From Vulcanimicrobium alpinum (GTDB taxonomy: Bacteria > Vulcanimicrobiota > Vulcanimicrobiia > Vulcanimicrobiales > Vulcanimicrobiaceae): a stretch of DNA of 64,000 nt. Of this stretch, positions 61,793 through 64,000 are shown piece by piece (position 1 is the stretch's first letter; the number at the start of each line of letters is the position of its first letter). Made by a program: the position numbers and the translations under genes. The notes beneath the pieces are model-generated. The model was not told the DNA's origin. It saw nothing but the letters and a program-made list of their open reading frames with translations, and did not search any database. The DNA is taken from the NCBI RefSeq assembly GCF_027923555.1, contig NZ_AP025523.1:2298484-2362483 (forward strand), in the 5' to 3' direction.

Positions 61793-63248
61793 GCGAAGCC
61801 TCCGAGTGAGTGCGCACCGATTCGGCCGAGAGGATCGCCGCCGGCGGCGTCGCCGCGGCGCCGCTCGCCGAGAGCGCGACGACCGCGCTCGGGTTGATGC
61901 CGAGCCAGACGAACGCGGCGATCAGCGGCGCGAGCGCGAGCCCCTCGAGCCACGTGAGGTCGCGGCGTTCGGGGAGATCCGGGACTTCGGGCCCGTTCAT
62001 GATCCCCTGGAAGAGCCGCAGCATGTATGCCGACGCGAGCACGACCGGCAGCAGCGCGACGACGGCGGCGACGGTCCAGCCCGCCTTGAAGAGCCCGGTG
62101 AGGATCAGAATCTCACCGGCGAAGCCGGCAAGTCCCGGGAGCCCGAGCGCTGCGAGCGCGCCGAGCATCAGCGCGCCGGCGAGCCGTGGGTTGCGCGCGC
62201 CCAGCCCGCCGAGCCGGCGAAGATCGCGCGTCTCCTCGCGCATCTCGACCGCACCGAGCGTGAGAAAGAGCGCCGCGCTGAACAGCCCGTGCGCGACCAT
62301 GTACACGACCGCACCGCTGTAGGCGAGCACCGACCCGCTGAAGCACGCCAGCAGGATCAAGCCGAGATGCGAGAGCGAGCTGTACGCGACGACGCGCTTC
62401 GCGTCGCGCTGCGCGAGCGCGGCGAGCGCACCGTACACCAGCGCGATCGAACCGAGCACGAACATCAGCGTCTTCGCCTGCGCCATCTCCGGCGCGAGCA
62501 GCGGCAGCGTGATCACGAGAAAGCCGTACAGACCGGCCTTCGACTGCACCGCCGAGACGACGGCGACCGCCGCCGGCGGCAGCTCGGCGTACGTGTCGGG
62601 CATCCAGGTGTGGAACAGGAAGACCGGCGTCTTCACCAAGAACGCGAAGGCGAAGCCGGCAAAGATCCAGGTCCCCCATACCATCCCGATCGCCGGGTGC
62701 GCGGCGGTGTTGCCGATCACGTCGGTCGACCCCGCGACGACGCCGAACGCCGCGGTCGCCAGCAGCAGCGCGAGCCCGCCGACGAGGTTGTAGATCAAAT
62801 ATTTCCACGCGGCACGGGCGTGCGTGCTCGACCCGATCAGCACCAGGAAGACCGGGAGCAGCATCAAGTCCCAGAACAGCGCGAAGAGCAGCAGGTCCTT
62901 AGCGAGGAACACGCCGTTCATCGCGCCCTGCAGGACGAGCAGTTGTGCGGCGAGTTCGCGTCCGCGGTCGCCGCGGATCGTCAGCACCGCGCTGAACGTC
63001 ACCACGGCGAGCAAGAGCACGAGCCAGTACGAGACGGGCCCGTAGCCGAGGTGGAACGACGCGTCGAACGGGCGCGCGAGCCAATGCAGCGAGGCGTCGG
63101 CGGCGTGCGGATCGGCGATGACCGCGACGACGCTCAGCCCGGCGATCACCGCCGCGGCGGCACGCGCCGCGTCGACGGCGCCGCGAGGCAACGCGTAGAG
63201 CCCCAGGCCGATCAGGATCGGAACGAGGACCAGCGCGACCGCGATCAT
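61773..63248 (-). CDS. nuoM: NADH-quinone oxidoreductase subunit M
   Basis: 491 residues. Antiporter-like subunit with DLMLLPVFLVLIG, WKYLIYNLVGGLALLLA, FLFHTWMPDTYAELP and KRVVAYSSLSHLGLI; the Glu and Lys residues in these helices form the channel. ATG at 63248 overlaps the nuoL stop (ATGA). The gene order nuoL-nuoM-nuoN is standard. Confidence 0.96.
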   Translation of the reverse strand: MIAVALVLVPILIGLGLYALPRGAVDAARAAAAVIAGLSVVAVIADPHAADASLHWLARPFDASFHLGYGPVSYWLVLLLAVVTFSAVLTIRGDRGRELAAQLLVLQGAMNGVFLAKDLLLFALFWDLMLLPVFLVLIGSSTHARAAWKYLIYNLVGGLALLLATAAFGVVAGSTDVIGNTAAHPAIGMVWGTWIFAGFAFAFLVKTPVFLFHTWMPDTYAELPPAAVAVVSAVQSKAGLYGFLVITLPLLAPEMAQAKTLMFVLGSIALVYGALAALAQRDAKRVVAYSSLSHLGLILLACFSGSVLAYSGAVVYMVAHGLFSAALFLTLGAVEMREETRDLRRLGGLGARNPRLAGALMLGALAALGLPGLAGFAGEILILTGLFKAGWTVAAVVALLPVVLASAYMLRLFQGIMNGPEVPDLPERRDLTWLEGLALAPLIAAFVWLGINPSAVVALSASGAAATPPAAILSAESVRTHSEASRVAVAR

Positions 63249-64000
63249 CGGCCTGCTCCCGCATAGGCGAACCAGGTGTAGTACGCGACGAAGCACAGCA
63301 CGCCGAACACCAGCGAGAGCGCGTACGTGCGGACCAGCCCGGTCTGGAAACTGCGGAACAGATGGCCCAGCCACTGCGCGGAGATCGCGGTCTCGCGCAC
63401 CGCGCCGTCGAGGATCTGCGGATCGAGGACGCGGTCGATCAGCGCGCCGAGCGCGCGCGCCGGCCGCACCAGCAGCGCATCGTATGCCGCGTCGAAGTAG
63501 TATGCGTTCACGAGGATCGCCGGCACGCGGATCGTCTCGGTGCGCAGGCGGGCGACCGCATCGCGGAGCGCTGCCGGCGCGGCGAAGCGCAGGTAGGCGA
63601 TTGCGAAGCCGATCAGCACGACGAGGAACACGACGATCGTCGACGCCGTCTCGGACAGGGCCGGAGCGGCGGCCGCCGCGGGATGCGGAAAGAAATCGCC
63701 CCAGTAGCGCAGCCACGGACTGCGTTCGCCGCCGGCGTCAAGCCAGCCGATCAGCACCGTCGGCACCATCAGCACCGCGACCGGTGCGGCCATCAGCCAC
63801 GACGGCGCGTGCTGGTGCGGTTCTTCTTCCTCTGCGTGACGACCCGACGAGGCCGCGGTGCCGGCGAACTCCGGATGCCGGATCCCCAGATCGGAAGGAT
63901 CGACGCCGCCGCGATACGCGCCGAAGAACGTGACGAACAGCAGCCGGAACATGTAATACGCGGTGATGCCGGCGGTGAGCACGCCGATCGCATACAGCCA
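63245..64000 (-). CDS. nuoL: NADH-quinone oxidoreductase subunit L, C-terminal part (runs off window)
   Basis: About 250 C-terminal residues, open to the window edge (first codons read WLYAIGVL). LTAGITAYYMFRLLFVTFFG is the usual NuoL segment before the discontinuous helices; a soluble loop, a long amphipathic stretch and the final membrane anchor LSLVFGVLCFVAYYTWF follow. The upstream two-thirds lie outside. Together with nuoM and nuoN it marks the proton-pumping arm of complex I. Confidence 0.94.
   Translation of the reverse strand, partial: WLYAIGVLTAGITAYYMFRLLFVTFFGAYRGGVDPSDLGIRHPEFAGTAASSGRHAEEEEPHQHAPSWLMAAPVAVLMVPTVLIGWLDAGGERSPWLRYWGDFFPHPAAAAAPALSETASTIVVFLVVLIGFAIAYLRFAAPAALRDAVARLRTETIRVPAILVNAYYFDAAYDALLVRPARALGALIDRVLDPQILDGAVRETAISAQWLGHLFRSFQTGLVRTYALSLVFGVLCFVAYYTWFAYAGAGR

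Overview
The window is gene-dense, high-GC chromosomal DNA from a diderm aerobic bacterium. TonB/ExbB/ExbD parts, TPR envelope proteins and a proton-pumping NADH dehydrogenase point to two membranes and respiration. Two gene orders are instead typical of Bacillota and relatives: tilS-hpt-ftsH, and a YabE-like G5/3D protein next to rsmA. A diderm lineage within Terrabacteria, such as Eremiobacterota (WPS-2) or a relative, would fit. That placement is inference from gene content, not a phylogenetic result.

Layout. 1-3.2 kb: energy-coupling operon (TPR/TonB-C protein, ExbB, two ExbD, start of a TonB-like gene), minus strand. 3.3-8.2 kb, minus: glycosyltransferase, RNase H-like protein, 3-methyladenine DNA glycosylase, a Rho-family protein with a ruined ATPase site, an RsuA/RluB pseudouridine synthase and AroH chorismate mutase. 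8.2-11 kb, plus: structured leader, YabE-like cell-wall protein, rsmA, CPBP membrane protease. 11-25 kb, minus: one long run containing moeA, a BON lipoprotein, hisC, a phosphoesterase, TPR protein, thioesterase, smpB, tilS, hpt, ftsH, two M16-like proteins lacking the zinc motif, a glycosyltransferase and a DUF2079 protein. 25-27.4 kb, plus: serS and the Sua5/TsaC gene.

27.4-36.4 kb is the disturbed part. An IS481-family element (6-bp target duplication, frameshifted transposase) sits exactly at the tsaC stop codon and supplies the C-terminus of a DUF3175 gene. An ISL3-family element with an intact transposase and a perfect 8-bp duplication splits an alpha/beta hydrolase gene that also has a frameshift. 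A secreted HEVAE-motif protein is frameshifted. A tRNA-Ser(UGA), a Nudix hydrolase, an RraA-like protein, ChrA and a VOC protein lie between them.

36.5-64 kb is metabolic: oligopeptide-type binding protein with tryptophan dioxygenase and kynureninase; inositol-phosphatase-like enzyme; soluble MgtE-N/CBS protein with an Nramp transporter; PucR-type regulator with glutamine synthetase, convergent with an aromatic amino acid decarboxylase; aldo/keto reductase with RidA; fumarase; two integral-membrane glycosyltransferases; an arylformamidase-like esterase; a branched-chain-type binding protein with a flavin monooxygenase; and nuoL-nuoM-nuoN at the right edge.

Many neighbouring genes overlap by exactly 4 bases (GTGA or ATGA), implying translational coupling. 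Several genes have no ATG, GTG or TTG at the expected N-terminus but do have a CTG (once perhaps ATC) behind a good ribosome binding site. No CRISPR array, prophage, rRNA or replication origin was seen. Apart from the IS-interrupted hydrolase locus, no stretch over 300 bases lacks a gene.
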